Below, in pieces: positions 37,401-52,400 of a stretch of DNA of 64,000 bases (positions are counted from its first letter, which is position 1; each line of letters begins with the position of its first letter). Both the position numbers and the translations under genes were made by a program. Below the pieces are notes generated by a model. That model was not told where the DNA came from and did no database searches. It was given only the letters and a program-made list of their open reading frames with translations. The DNA is taken from assembly GCA_013399855.1 (NCBI GenBank), contig VXAY01002113.1, positions 2,166,812 to 2,230,811 on the forward strand, read 5' to 3'. The stretch is from Oxyruncus cristatus (lineage: Eukaryota; Chordata; Aves; Passeriformes; Cotingidae).

Positions 37401-40400
37401 CCTTAGGCAGAAGGGAAAGTTGGACCGTTTTCTCACACAAATATCCCTTTAGGGCCTGGTTTTTTATTTAGTACCTCATCAAAAGATTTAAGTTAAGATT
37501 TCTCAAAAGCACAGATCTGAGGTGATACAGCTGGAATGGCTCAAAAAAATCTTGTTACCAGGAGGCCCCAAATCTGCTACTGAGGACGGGCCCAATCCTG
37601 GCATTCCAGAGCGGTAATTTAAAAATAGAGGTATGAAAGAACCTCAACAAACAGACTCCCGGTAGTCTTAGACCTAAATTAATACCTTTCATGTTTTTGT
37701 AGCATATTTCACAGAGGGTTCCCAACAATGCCTGCAGATGCCCAGCGCTGCGCTTTCCCCGACGGGTGGGCGGGCATTATCGGAAAACATATGGTAGAAG
37801 ACAAAAACCGGTTGGTGTAGTCTGTTTAGGATCAGTCAGTGGCAAAGACAGGAACAGAATCCTCAGTATCAGATCCCTTCTCCCCATATAACCCCAACAC
37901 ACGGCCGCAACTGCATGTTTCTACTTAAAGGCTTCATTAAAATCAGGAGCCGACATCCCGCTGGCAGATGGCCCAGGAGTCACGTCAGCAACGCCGAGGT
38001 GGCGCAGGGCAGTGGGCTGGCACAGCTCACCAAACGCCTCGCACACAGTGGGTGCTGGACTCCTCTTGGGTAGTTTGGCATTTAACTCACTCAGATGCTG
38101 TTCTAAAGCCCCACATGCGTGGCTTCAGATGCCTGCATGCCGCGGTGGGTTATGGCCAGATGTGCGCGTTCACAACAGCCACGCCATGAGCAGAAGACAA
38201 CGCGCAGCACGCGCAGTTCACTGCACCCACCACCTACGTGAAACACCTCCATGACCGACCGAAAGCTTCCTACGACAGACCAGGAGCTGCCAGACCGCAG
38301 CACAAGCTGTAGGGTTTGACATGAGGTGGCCCAACCCCAACACCATGGCAACCATGAGAGGGGAGGACTCAGGGGCAGGTTCAAACACACTTGTCAACTG
38401 TGTTTTGGAGCCCCAAAAACCCACAGCAACCAAAGGCTTCACAGATACACACTGGCAAATAAAGATAAACCCATGCAGGCATTTAACTCTCTCTTTCCCA
38501 GGGTTAAAATATCCAGGCTCAACCTTTGAAGCTCAAGTTCCTCCAACCCAGTGGTTAGTGAGGTCAGATGGGGACCCAAATTGGTCTGATGTTATCTCAG
38601 TGAGGTAGGGTAATCCCTGCAGTCTTGCACTGATATTGGTGGGAGCTTGTGATGAGCTTGTAAAGGGGGAAGACAGCAGCATTTGGAAGAAAATGTAATA
38701 AAAAAGCAAAAAAAGAGGGTGTTGAACACAGCTTTTAACTCAAACATCCTCGCTGAGGAACAGATCCCTTGGCTAGAGTTTGCCAAACACACCACACACA
38801 CAGCCCAAATCACCTGCTCACTGATCTACAGCTAAAATACAGCTCCAGCTCCCAATATTAAACACTGCCCTGGTTTAAAGCCATGTACCTATGGGAACGC
38901 TCAGACACAAAGTAATAAATAGGCCGAGAACTTATATGTCAAGCTGCACCTCAGGACAATTTCGAATAGCTGAAAGTCTACATTAGTCACAAAAAAATGC
39001 CAACTCATTCATGAATGCCCCAGCACCCAGGCAGGCTGTGCTGCTATCAGTACCGCAGTGGTCCTGCTGGAAGGGAGACGTGTTCCTGGAAGCTTTCCTT
39101 TTCATCCATCACCACCACTAACCTGGGCCCTGAAGGCTGATTTCCACCCTCTGTTCCCTCTTTGTGGTGACGCTGCCAAATCGAACTGGCCCTGCAGGCA
39201 CAACCCAGTTAAACCCCTCAATGCGTGAGTGGAGCCCAACATCCCAGGCAGCCAAAACATCCCTTCCTCATGGAGGCTGACACGGAAAATCCAGCAGCCT
39301 TGGAAGGGATGACATGTTAATAGCACGGATTAATGAAACTTTGCAGTTCACGAGCACCTTCCGGTCGGAGATGCTGGGATGTGTAAATCCGGACGGGAGG
39401 CACTGGCAGGGTCCAGCTGGTGATGTGAGGAGCCAGAGGGGGAGCAGCACTTATCCTGCAACTCCCCCAGGACCTCCAGCACCTACTGAAAGGGTCATGG
39501 CTCCCCCCCAGCCCACGATATATCCCTCCCAGACCACCCAGCTCAGGAGAGCCCCAAATACCCCTGGCACTGCCATGGGAGGGCTATGGATCTTGGTGAT
39601 GCTCAGCAGCCACGGCAGCACAAAATCTACCCATCTCTCCCTGCTTCACCCTAAAAAAAGCCACCTGGCCACCCATTCCTCCTCCAGACACTCTTTTCCA
39701 CTTCCCTTGCAAGAAACCAATTTTAATATCTGAGATATTGGGCAGACATAATGAAAATGAAGAGTAGGATCTCATGAGCCAGAGGTGAGAATTAATATCA
39801 AAAAATCTAAGATTAATGGCTAAAATGCTTGAAAGAGAAAGGGAAAACTTCCCTTTCACCCATCTAGGAACAGAGAATGGTCTCCAGAGCAGCCTGGAGC
39901 TCTCCTGGGGAGGGTGAGCTGATCCTCTACTGGAAGCACACCCCAACCAGACCTGGCTGAAATCAGCTGAGTTATTTTGCTTCAGGAAACAACACATCCC
40001 TAAAGAGTTGAGATGGGACGATGCAAATTACTCGGAGGATTTCACAGCCAGCTGTGGAACACTCTCCCCCAAGACCCTCAGTCCCGCTTGAGGATCCCCA
40101 GGGCAGCTCATGAGCCCCCTGCAACAGCTCAACATCCCTTTCAAGGGACACATCGCTGCAGCCAGTCCATGGGGCACCCACATGGACCCCTGCCATGAGC
40201 ACCACCGGGATTTATTTATATAAACAGAGGAGGGCTGTGATCATGAGCCTGCCCAAGGGGAACCCAGCCAGGCAGTGGGGATTCACACCCTTCTGAGAAC
40301 GCCAGCTATGGGATTTTCGTGCAGCCACAGATGTATATAGAAAATAAGGCTGGTTATAAGATGCTTCTGCTCTAGAGAAATCACAAACATGTCTAACACA

Positions 40401-43400
40401 TTTTTCCTGAGACATTATAATACAAGCAGGAACGTGGCTTTTTCTCTCCCATTGAAATTGAAATTGTCATCCCATCCCAAACAAGAATGCAGAGTGTCAG
40501 ACTTGGCAAAATGAAACACTGTGCACAAAATCTTGGAAGTACTTCTCTCCATTTCAATCCCCATTCCTTTATCCCTTTGCTCTGTACTGTAAATCAACCA
40601 AAATTAAAAAACATAAATAAAAGTCAGCTTGAAGAAGAACATGGAACTTTTTGTTCCCCAATTGTTCAAATGGACACTTCAAACATCTCAGCCAACATAT
40701 TCCAATAAAGTTGGGATTTTTTTTTTAAAATGCTCCTCTACAACGAACAGCTTCAAATGTGATAAACTGCCATTTTCTGACAATAACTGTCTAATCAAAA
40801 CACTATCGACCAGCTCTAGACATGATGTACCTGAGAGAGTCACTGACTCCTGGCACACAACCAGCTCTGCATGTCCTCGCTGGGCTGGGAGGAAAAGAGA
40901 TGGTAAAATCACTCACCATTCCCCTCTGAGGGCCAGAACACAGCAGCTGGGGAAGGTAACTTCCTTCCTTTGACTAAATGATATATTGTGTGGAAAAAAA
41001 CAACCCTCCAGGTCCACCCTAAAAAGGGTATTCTGCAGGAAGCAGAGCCTGAGGTGCACAGCCTGGTGTTTCTATGCAGCACAAAGCCTCTGCCCACCAC
41101 TCCCGTTACAGCACAGCTGCCACAGCCTCAGCTTCTCCATTAAAAGAAGAGTCTGCTAATTCTCTCATCAGTAGCAGCAGTGACTAATTAAAAGGAAAGC
41201 ATCCTATGATTAAACAAGCAACACCCAGAAAGAGTGAGATCCAAGCACGATTCAGCTGTGGCACGAAACACCAGCTCTTCTGATGAGTCCTCGGTAAATA
41301 CCGAATTTTGTTTCCAGGACATCTCGCCTTGCTGGACACACAGACGTGTTGTCCTGGATAAATCATTCCCTGTTAGCTTTCTGTTTGTGTAGTGTCGATC
41401 TGTTGATGTACCAAACAGCACATTGACAAGCTCTGGCAGCACATGAAATACAAGCAGACAGGGCAGCATCGCTCAGGAACACCACACGGCATCGCAGGCG
41501 GCGGGAGGAGGTGAGCCCCGGGCACACACCCAGCCCTAACCCTGCCTGGCAGGGCGCAAGTGTGGCAGTGAGAAGGGAATGCTCTCTGCACCCTGCCTGG
41601 AGGATTCAGGCAGGGCTGTCTGGCACCAAGCAGGGCACTGCAGGGGTGAACAGGAGGAGGTAAGAGAAGGCATCCCCAGGGTGCCTCAGGAGGTATCTCA
41701 AAGCTGCACCAGCACCTTGTCCTTTTTCAGCATTTGGAAATAGGCTGTAAGACATTTCTTTCCTTTTTTTCCCCTTTCTAAAACTGAGTAGAAGCTCATG
41801 AGTGAGTTTTCTGAAGGCAGAAGGGATGTGGTCCATTTCCATCTGGGGACATGTTACTCCCTCCTGTGCACAGGACCCCAAGGTGTCTGCTGAGCAAGTG
41901 AGGCCACAGGCACTGAGTGGGGAAAAGGGTGAGGACAGGGGCCAAGGCCATGAAAAGTGCAAGCCCCGAGGGCTGTGTTCCCCAGTTCCTGAAAAACAAA
42001 CCCTGCTGCAGGATGAAGGGCAACCAAGTGGCAGATGGTGCACAGAGCTTACAAGGCTTCTAACTCCTGCCCTCCTCCAGCAGTGACCCATACAGGGCAC
42101 AGGCTCTTCCTCATCATCAGACCTGCACCCAGTGTCACTGGCATGGTTGGAACAGATCCATCCATCCCACAGCCCCCTTGCCCATGCAGGGGGCTCCAGG
42201 CTGCAGCCAAGCCTGGTCTTGCCCAGCCTCTGCCCCTGGGATGCCAGCACAAAAGAGCAAAAGCCCCCCAGGGGCTTTCCTCTCCATCTTGCTAACAATA
42301 AAATGAAAGAGAAAAACATTCTGTCTCAACACAGAGGGAGGGATGGGGCGACGAGCCAGGAGGCAGATCCCTCCTGATCCCGAGGGATATCTCTGTGATA
42401 TCACTCTGCTTCTGTGAGTGGATCCAGAAGACTGTGAAAACTTCTAACCCATTCAAACGGCTGCAGAATAAAACCTTTCTGAAATCATTACCATGGCAAC
42501 TAAGGAAAAATAACACAGAAAGAAAATAGCGACCTCAGCTATTTCACAGGAAACACCAGCAACGTTTTACTGACTCATCACTTGCAGATTTTTAATATAT
42601 ATACGTATGAAAAAAAATCAAATGGTCACACAAAGATGGGATTTTCAACCTGACACTGCTCTGTTAAGATCCTCTCCTCCCTCCACATGGGTGCAGGCAT
42701 GCACTGGGTCCACCTTGAAACAGGAGCCAAACCACAAGTCCTGGGGCAAAATGCATGAAATTGTGATGAACAGAAGCAGTTCTTAATTAACAAAATGAGG
42801 TGCCCTTTCTTTGCCCTCTCCCACGTTCGATTCCCCATCACTGATAGCTCATAGCTGCGTCCTCAGTCAACCCATGAGCCTTCTCCATGCCCTGCCCTCA
42901 CCACATCTGTGCTATTCCCCCTGCCTCAGTGCACCCACCGAGCCACAGCCATCCAAAATACCACTTTGGTGCAGTAAATACAGCTCCTGTTGGCTCCAGA
43001 GCTGCTTGTGACTTTATAAATAGAAACTCAATCCACGCATATTTTCAGCAATGACATTCATTGTCTTTGGGGCTCCTTAAAAGGTATCGGGCTCTAACTA
43101 TTGTCCTGGGTCCAGCAGTGTGAACCTGAGCCGTGCTTCATCTGAGCCCCACAAACTGATAGGCTTCCTCTACTCATCCTTTGCCAAACTGGTTAAAGGA
43201 AACAATTCAGAAAGTAGCAGTTTTTGCTGTGCTCCTCCTGGGGCCGGAGATACGGAAAGGGCAGCGTGCTCGCTGCTCGGCGGGCGGGAGGAGGACTGCT
43301 GGGATGCTCAGGATTTATAGGCATTTATTAAAAGGAAACGACTTTGACAGACAAGCGAACAAGCCCAGTTTCATCCCTTCACTGTATGGGAAAGGAGGAT

Positions 43401-46400
43401 TTTCTTACGGGCTGAATGAAGGCTGAATATTTCATGCCATGGCAAGTAATGCTTTAAGAAAGGGAGGAAAGCAGCTTTCATTTCAGAGAAATCAGAGCTG
43501 TTTGCACAGGAGGGGCTCCCCTTCCACCACTGCCACTAATCCCCTTGCCTTGCACCCAGTCTTCCCCATTCCAGTTAACAAATATCCCTTCCCACCCTGC
43601 ATGTGCAGAGGGGAAGAGCTGAGTCTTGTGGACAGGACACCTTCTGGTGCAAGGCCTTCCTCTACAGCACATCGTTATCAAGGAACCGTGGCCAACAACC
43701 GAATTCCCCGGCCCTGACTGCCCATGTGGGGCCGTTTCCTTGAGACTGGGTCCTTGCAAATGAGGGGATGAGCCCCAAGCTTGACAGAGAACCACATCAA
43801 CCCACCCTGAAGGGACTCCCATAAACCATCACTGCCCAGGACCATAAACAGGATGCACAGACCATGTTCTCCTCCACCAACCCCTGGGGCTGGGCTCTCC
43901 TTACCACTCTCAGGAGACACAGCAGATATTCTTGCCTGAACTCCTTATCTCTCTCAGCTTGAGATTTCTGGATGAATATTATCCCCGAAAATGCAAGAAA
44001 AACATGAACTAGCTCATCCCTCTGCCCAGGTTTCGAAGGAGCTTAAGCCGAACAAAAGCTGCATTTCCACTTGGTCACACCTTGTAAGTACTTGAGATTT
44101 AAAGCCCTCTATTTCTGGTTAATCTAGACCAAGTTTGAAACTTATCTCCCCATTAGTACTTGAGAAGGGACCAGGGGGAGGGAGGAAATAAAAAAAGAGA
44201 AAGTAAAAGGCTGTCACTGTAGGGCTCCTGCACAGTTCTGCTGAACCCAGGTTTCTGATGCTGGTAACGCTATCTCTAATGCTGACAGACGTCCACAGGG
44301 GAAAAGCCGGTAGTTTCCTAACATCAGCAAAAAAACCAACTACAACAAAGAGCTGAAATCCAGCAGAGACGAGGGAAAACGTGCTTAGCTCCTGTCCCTG
44401 CTCCCACTGGGGGCTGAGCAGGGCAGGAAGGGGCTCTGTGAGGACATGAGGGGCAGCAGTGGGGCAGAGTCGAGGGTGGCAACACAGACCAACCTCTGCG
44501 AGGAGAACTGGGGACAAAAATGGCCTGATCCCTGGGAAATCACCAACAATCAGCAACCAGAAGTGCTTATAGATAAAAGCATTTGCTGGTGCAAGCTGAG
44601 GGTGCTCCAGATGCTCTAGCTGAATTTGCTGGCTCCCACCCAAGGGGAATAACCACAGTAATCAAAGAAGGAGCAGAGAGAAGCGCCTGGCTATCTGCAG
44701 AGAGCAGCGATTTTTCATCCACAGAGGGATGAAGTGAGTTTTGAAAGCACACATCATTTTCCCATTTCACTGAGCTGGAGTCTCTTCTCAATGCTGCCTG
44801 AGCAGAGATAACACGAGGGTATGGATGGCAGCTGAAACAACAGCTGTAATGATAGGATCTAAGGCAGCCCGAGTATTTCCAGCCTCTGAACTAAATTAAC
44901 AGGAAAGGATTGACACTTATGCCTCCCCAACCAGGGAGCTGAAGAAAACTTTAGCAGGTGTCAAGGAATCCACATAGTCTCATCCCTAAAGCATGCAGAG
45001 AACTGAATTATCTGATAAAAAAAATACCCTTTCCAGTTGCATGAAATCTCATTTAATTTTCAAATCATTCAGTCTCTCCAGAACCAGGATAAAGTCTGCT
45101 TTATATGCACAGACCATTTTTTAATGACTAAGAGGGCCACGGCATCCCTGTATTTTTTACCCCTTGGAGGAGATTCATGAGTGAGTCAATTAAAACATGC
45201 AAGTTCCTACAAGATCTCATAAACCCTTCAATTCCCCGAGAAGCAGAAGAACCCCCAAGGTCCACACAAAGAATTACTCCCAATAATAAACAGAGAGTTG
45301 GTTTTGAAGTCAGTGATCCTAGTGATCAACAGCTCTGATGACTTCCATTAGTGTTGACTTGACTCCTCCAGTCTCCAACAGCAACAAACTGTTAATAAGA
45401 GTAATTTCTGCATAAGCGGGAGCTAATTGAACACAGTACGTGCGCATCTATAGGGCACCTCATTTTCCTGCCTCGGGAGTGCCCTGTGCAGTTGGAGAGC
45501 TGAGAAATTAAGCTGGAGGTAGCTCCAAGCCCTGCGCTGGGCAAAGCCAGCAGGCGCCGAGGGAGGGAAAGCCTGGTTGTGCTGCCAAGGCTTGGATCGC
45601 TTGGCTGAGACCAGCTGGCACGGGGCTGGAGAGACGTGTAATGGAGTTAAATAGAGACATGGGATGTGCACCCGAGTGGAAGTGGAGATACCCCCAGGAA
45701 GAGAAGACAGTGCCTGAACACTGTCAGAGACAGTGCGAGACCTTGTGAGCTCCCAGGAAGGGCCCGGGGCAGAAGGAGGGTGACCAGGGGAAGGCTGTCT
45801 CCTCGATTTAGGGATGCACACACCTGCGTAAGGGCCCTTCTGAAACAAAGCCCGATGAACCAGATTCATACAGGGAATTCATCAAATTAGAAATTACACC
45901 ACAGAGAAAAGCTGGGCTGTACTATTAAGGCCCCAGCTGCAGTAAGACAGCCAGGGTGCAGGGATAAGGGGTACAGCACTGGTTTGCATTGGTGTGTGAT
46001 GCAGAGGGCCCCTGGTGCAGCACCAGGCGCTGTCTGAATGCGGAACAGGTCTCTGAGTCCCTGCACTCTCAGAAAACAACTCAAAAGAGGTGCAAGAGGC
46101 ACGAAAAAATATTTTACAAAAAAAATAAAGGATTCCTTTCCATCCTGACCTGGAGACCTGACACAAATCCATGCAGATCAAAGAAGCCAAAGTTCAGATG
46201 TCCTGGATTAACCTGGCATGGAGTCACAGAGGCCGGAGGGGACACAGTGTGTCCCATTAGTGCCCTATGCAGCCAGACAAGGGTGACCTGCAGCTGATCC
46301 CCAGATCCTCCACAGCCTCCTGGGGAGGTGAATGAGCACTTGGCAAGGTCTCATTTTGGCACATAGGGATGTCAAAGGAGCAGTCTCAATGTGCCTGACA

Positions 46401-49400
46401 AATTTACATCTGTCTTCCACCAGCAACGAAACATTCAACTGGACTCGAAACTGGTGGAAATTAGGATGCTCTTGATCACCGATTCCTGAGAGCTTCTGAT
46501 CCCAAAGATGCCCTTATCTTTTGAGGCAGTGCTCATACAGGTATCCAGACCTGCTGCCTTCCAGCCTGCACAGAACTTTGGGCACTTAAGTATCCAAAGA
46601 CGGGGGCACCAGCCTGTCAAATTCCCCCTGCCCAGCTCTCTTACACCACTTCTCCATGGAACAATCCAGTTTTCCTCCCACAAAGAGAAACCAATCAGTG
46701 GGTGTCATGACAGCTAATAATTTTCAGTTACCTTCTTCCCTGCACATTGAATTCAGGCAGAAGTACATAAATACCATCTGGGTGACTATTATTAATGCTT
46801 GAACCTGCAGCCTAATGGTTGCTCCACACTGGCAAGTTTTCTAACCCTTCACCTCCCCTCTCCATCATCCTGGTTACCTGAAAATTTCATGTTCTCTGAC
46901 ACTGATTAGGATGACTCCCATGTTCTCCATCCTCGACTGTTTACACAAATAGACATTTAATGCATTATGCCAGCAAGATTTCCTTTGACTCCTTGGCACA
47001 GATGGTTGATATTTCCTTGCTGCAGCAGCTATTAGATCGTAATGTTACCAGTGACAACTCTACATCATCTGTACTCTGCACACTCCCCTGCAGCAGGATG
47101 CACCAGGAATTCAGCCTGAGGTACTGCCACGGACTTAGACTGCTCCTGTCTCCTGCAGAAGGAGTTTACACACCTTGTCTTGGGGCACCGTGGCTTTGTA
47201 GATCCCCACAACACCTTGCTGTAGCTGGGGGTACTCCACCAGCTGAACTCATGCTGGGTGAGATGTCAGGCATTGCCTTATCCCACTTCCTTGAAGAACT
47301 GTCTCCCATGGATGATGAACTTTTCTCCTTGGGTGCTGTCCCACAAAGTCATTCACCCTTGTCACCTCTCCAATTTGCTTCTAAAAATTAACAAAAGGTT
47401 CCCCACAGGTCTGAACCAATTTCTTCTTCCTCCCTTCAGAGACACCAGGGTGTTGGATCAATCTAGATCCAACTCCACACAAGCTCCAGCCAGGGATTTG
47501 AACCAACTGCAGCTCTGGGGAGGCCGGTGCAGGACTCTCCAGTCTCTTTCTTGTTATGTTAACAATGGCAAAACACCGCAGAGACGGCGGCTGAAATTCA
47601 AGTGCTATTTAAACAAATGAATATGTAGGGTATAGTTCATACAATGCGAGTTCAGACAAGGAAACTCGGAACAGCCAGGCAGCTCAATATGAACCAGATT
47701 TTAAAAACAAAAACAAAACCCCAAAGCCCTTCCTCAAGGAAGCCCTTGCCGAATTCTTTCCCCTGCTGAGGAGTCCAACATCACGCCTTGTACTAAAGCC
47801 TTTGCATTTCACTCCAAGAAAGGACTTGGAGGAAAAAAAGGAAAATAAAAGCAGCACATTATGGAACAGAGCCTGGCTTACAGCCAGGGCTGGGGGGAAA
47901 GCAGCAAAGAAACCCTCTGGTTTAGCAGCACATTTTACTCCTGCTCTATGGCAGAACAGGCTTTTGCAAAGCCCCAGCCGTTTGAACCCGCAGTGCTGCA
48001 GAGGCTCAGCTTCCCTAAGGCGAATCAGTCAATTGGTTCAACAGTGTATTTAAAATCCCCTGGAGTCTACCTTCAAATCACCTTTATATTCCTCTACCCA
48101 AAGCTAAGAGTTTCTACCTGCATTTTGCTTCATCTCGGTAGAAAAACAAGCTATTTAGCAGCCACGTCAACAATCCGTGGCAATCTGGTTGTCACTCCCC
48201 TGATGGAAAATTTCACACTGCTGCCCAGCAGCCGCGACGTGGCGAGTGCTGAGCACCTCACACCACTCTGCCTCCTTCCCACGGAGCCCAGCCACCGGGA
48301 GAACGGCAGGAGCTGGAGCTGGATGGGTGGGGTGGGAAGGACGGGCAGGAAACGCAGAGTTATGCCCGGTCAGGTGTATCTGTGGCTCACACACGTGCAG
48401 GAACCACGTGGAAACAACCTGGTGGTGAGTGAGAAAGCGTCGCCAACGCACCACCACAGAAAGTCAGTGAGCTCATGTCGAAAAGAACCCAGCTCCTGAA
48501 GCCTCAGCCATGTGAGGGTAAAATGTGTGTTGACAATGACTTTACTGTGGAAGGTGGTCTGTGGAGAGGAGCTCCTGGGGACATGAACTGCCTTGGTATG
48601 TGCACCCAGCACCCCTGGCCATGGGTGCTCAGTTTAGCCAGGTTGGCTGATGGGTGAATACAAACAAACAACAAGAGGTAGGGGCCAGTGTTTTCAACAC
48701 ACTCACAGGTGCCACTCACTTTTATGTGCCTTCAGAGAACCACTCTTGTCCTACATATCTCAACCTGGCCTTCTAGAGTTGCTGAGTCTGTTAAGTAAGC
48801 GACCAAAAGATTGTTTCAGTCTTCCAGGCATCTTCCTTGGAGAAAAAAGGTCCCTCCAGGCTGCTTGTCCCAATGTGAGATGTCAAAGCTCCAGAGGAGC
48901 AAACTTTCCTCCCAGGCTATAATGAAGATCTCAGCTCACCAGCTCCTGTCTTGAAGTTCAGGATGCTCTGGTGGTCCCAGAGCTGCTGAATCCCACCCAG
49001 TATTGCTGGGGACAGATGGGAGGGCAGAAGCCTCCTCCTCCTTGAGCAACCTCCGGCCCATCCTTCCTCTCACAGAGTAGCTGCTAGTGCATCCTCTCCC
49101 CTGTACCAAAGGGCTGCTAAACAACAAAAGGTTTTTGACATGACACCTTAAAACATGTCCTCAAAATATTTACCCTAATATAGCCTGGTGCGCCCACAGT
49201 GGCATGGGGAAAGCCCAAGAGGTAAATATTCTTTAAATAAGCAGAGAGCTTAATATAGAAAGTCATAGAGTCAAGTACTCTTCAAGACCCCTCGCGTCTT
49301 TGCAAACATCAGTAAAGATAAACACCAGTAAAGATAAATTTGACAAGGTTGATCGCTTGCACTTTTAGGAAAGGCTCTTCTAAAAGAAAGAAAAAAAAAA

Positions 49401-52400
49401 AATCACGTTTTGGTGTTTATAATCTCTGCAGAAAGGCCTGGTGCAGCATTTCACCCTCCTAATTCCTGCTCTCATAACTGCCAGATTATGAAATTGCCGA
49501 CTATAAGCCTCCCGAGTTTACAAAAATACACCTCTCTGTTCTCTGCCACCACTTCAGCAGATGAACTAATAAAAACAAGCTCCGCTATTCCCTCCAAATG
49601 CCTGGGAGAAAGGAATCTGGAACACTAGTAGCTTCAAAATACTGTTAAAGAAAGCAACCACCCACAGCATCTGGAGTCCCCCCACGTTTATGAGCTCCCT
49701 TCACCCTTGTTACCCCAAAACCACCACAAAAAATCTTCCTCTTCCCATCCAGCTGTTTTCTGGGACTCATCACTGGCCCGGGCAGAGGCCCACACACCGC
49801 TGCCCTATTTCTCCCAAGCCAAAGAATCAAGGAGCTGTGTTGCCTTTAGGGTGTTCAATGACAGGAGCTTGCTCAGCCTCCCGTCCCCAGTGGGATGGTC
49901 CCCTTGGTACACGCAGTGAGATCCCACATCAGAATCTCCCAGAGATGCTCCTGGTAAAGGGCAACAAGCCTTGAGAATCCACCCCTTGGACAGCCACAGC
50001 AAAGACACGGCGGATCAACTTTCACCTTCCAGCCAAAGGAGGAATATAATTGTTTATTCGTTTCTGTGAACCACCTCCCCCCAGTGCTTTCAGAGATGAT
50101 CTTCCTGAGATTATTAAATAAAGGTGGAATCACTCAAGCTTCCCTGCAGAGCTCCCACCAAGGGCAGCAGATGAAGGTGAAACCTGCAGGACTTTGTAGC
50201 GCTTTGCTGTTTAATGTGTACTGAAAACAACACTTAGCAAGACTGCATCAGGGCATCAGGGGGAAGCTGCTGGCTCAAAGGAACACATTTAGCACAGCCA
50301 CATCTCCCCAGTGTTGGGTCACTGAGGCATTAATGCCACAGGAGGACAGGGGAATCTGGAGCTGATGTGCAGTCACCACCGCTGCCACCGGGAGCTGTGG
50401 GAGAAACACCTCTGTGCACAACCGTGAGCCACTCAGCAAACGTGAAACGTGCCAGGAAGGGACAAAAGTGAACAGCCACAACTTGAGATGCAACGACTTC
50501 CCAGCCAAGACTGGTGCTGGGACTGGGGGAGCTGTGTCTGTCTGGGAGCGGAGAGCTCTGGCATCCCAGGAGAAGAACCACGCCGGGAGCCCTCAAGTAC
50601 TGGAAGGGTCTGTAACAAGGTTTTGCAGCATCTCAGCATCTCCACTAATAAACTCTTCACCCCAAACAAACTGTGCACCTGCAGCCCCAAGACATGTCAT
50701 GCCTGAGGCAGGACGAGGGCACCATGCCAGGTGAGCCCCAGCAGCAGCCACAAAACCCACGTGAGGCCAGAGCACGCACAGCCTCTCTCAAAGCAGAGCT
50801 CTTGTCATCCTTATGGAGCCATTTCAAGAGGACCGTGGCAACTCCTTTTTCTTAATGACTATATATAGGGAAAGCTCTGCTAGGTGACAAGCGTGTGAGA
50901 GGCTGGAGCAGAGGCAGCCTCTTGCCCGCAAGGACTCAGATAATCGAGCGGAGGAATAGCCAGCGATGAGTCTATTTTGGACTCGGCGTGCTGCTGCTGG
51001 AGCATTCACCGAGGAGGCAAAGCCATTTGTTACCTCCTCTCCAGGGAGTGCAAATTCAATAGACTTCCCTGCCTGCAGCTGCAGCGACCCCAGAGCCCAC
51101 AGCCACCAGCAAAGCACTGCTGGGCTGGCTCTGACCCGGTGGCAAATGGCTGCTCCCTCTCCTTGGTCCCCTCACCACAGAACCCGGCTACACCTGGTGC
51201 TGCGCAGGTGGTGGGTGGTCTTGGCCACAGTGCTGAGCATCCCTGGCAGGGTTGGGATGCAGGAGCTCACATAGCTAGGTACTGGCCAAGGCGATTGCTG
51301 CAAGCTGGAGGCAGGCTCAGAGGAAAAAAGCCTGCTTTGCTCTATCCTGGGACCCTTCCCAGGGCATTCCAATGCCTCTCACCCCAAAACATCCTGCCAG
51401 CAGTCAGATTCCGATCTGTTAAACCACCCACGCCCCCACAGAGCCAGGAGCCGCCAGGGCAGCACTCACCTGCTCGTGGTACTCGATGCCCATGCTGAGT
51501 GTGTTGATGAGAATGGCCACCATGATCCCACGGCCGAAATATTTGCTGTCCACGATCTTGCGGAAGGTCTCGCACACCACGTGCCAGAAGGCCAGCACCC
51601 GGCTCGCCCTCCTGGCCCGGGCCCTGCCCCGCTGAGGGTCCCGCTGGTCGCTGTAGTGGGCATCCTGCGTGAACTCGTAGACCCCCTCGCTGTCCGAGTC
51701 GGCCGTCTCGTTGTCCGACAGCTCGGCCTCGCCTGCCAGCGCTGTGAGGCAGTAAGGGCAGCTCTCGGGGTTGCAGGAGCCACCATCCAGCTTGGTGCAG
51801 GGGCTGGAGATCTTGCAGGAGCTTTGGCAGGGACCTGAAATGCCAGCAGGCAAAGGGCAGCCCGTCAGCCAGGACAGAGGGCTGCGGGCAGCCACGGGGG
51901 CAACCCCCAGTCCCTGTTAGCACCTAGCACCCTTGACATGACAGGCATTTCCTAGCGGGGAAAGGGCTCCTGCTGGGTTAAAACCTGGCCTCCACGATGC
52001 CTTTTCCCCAGTTATGAAGCCCTCTTTGTTGCCCCCAGACAGACACCACTCCAGCCCAGGACCCCTAGCCCACCTCGGTACACCTCTGGCCATTATGGGT
52101 AGGAGGAAGTAATAGTCTCCCCTGGTGCTGGCAGGCTCCAGACTGGAATTACTGGGAGAGCTGCTGCCAGCAGCCTCCTTTCCTTCTCCCACTGTTTGCT
52201 GATGCTCCGAAATCACCAGCTTCCCTCTCTACACACTGTCCACAATGGCAGCAGCCAGGTGTCTCCTGGGTGAAAATACCAGCAGGATATTCCCCAAAAT
52301 TTCCACCAGCTGGCTGTGAGGAGAGAAGCTATCTGCTGCATGGCAGCACACAGAAGTGCAAATGCAGACCCAGTGCTAAACCAACTCAGAGCCCAGCTCT

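Noticed and set aside
41606..42319. 237-codon ORF on the minus strand in intron 9
   Set aside because: Starts with a hydrophobic run but has no family resemblance. Chance ORF in GC-rich intron.
46960..48499. Two + strand ORFs (143 and 212 codons) in intron 9
   Set aside because: Considered as retroelement or nested gene remnants. No reverse transcriptase, gag, envelope or other recognisable motif.
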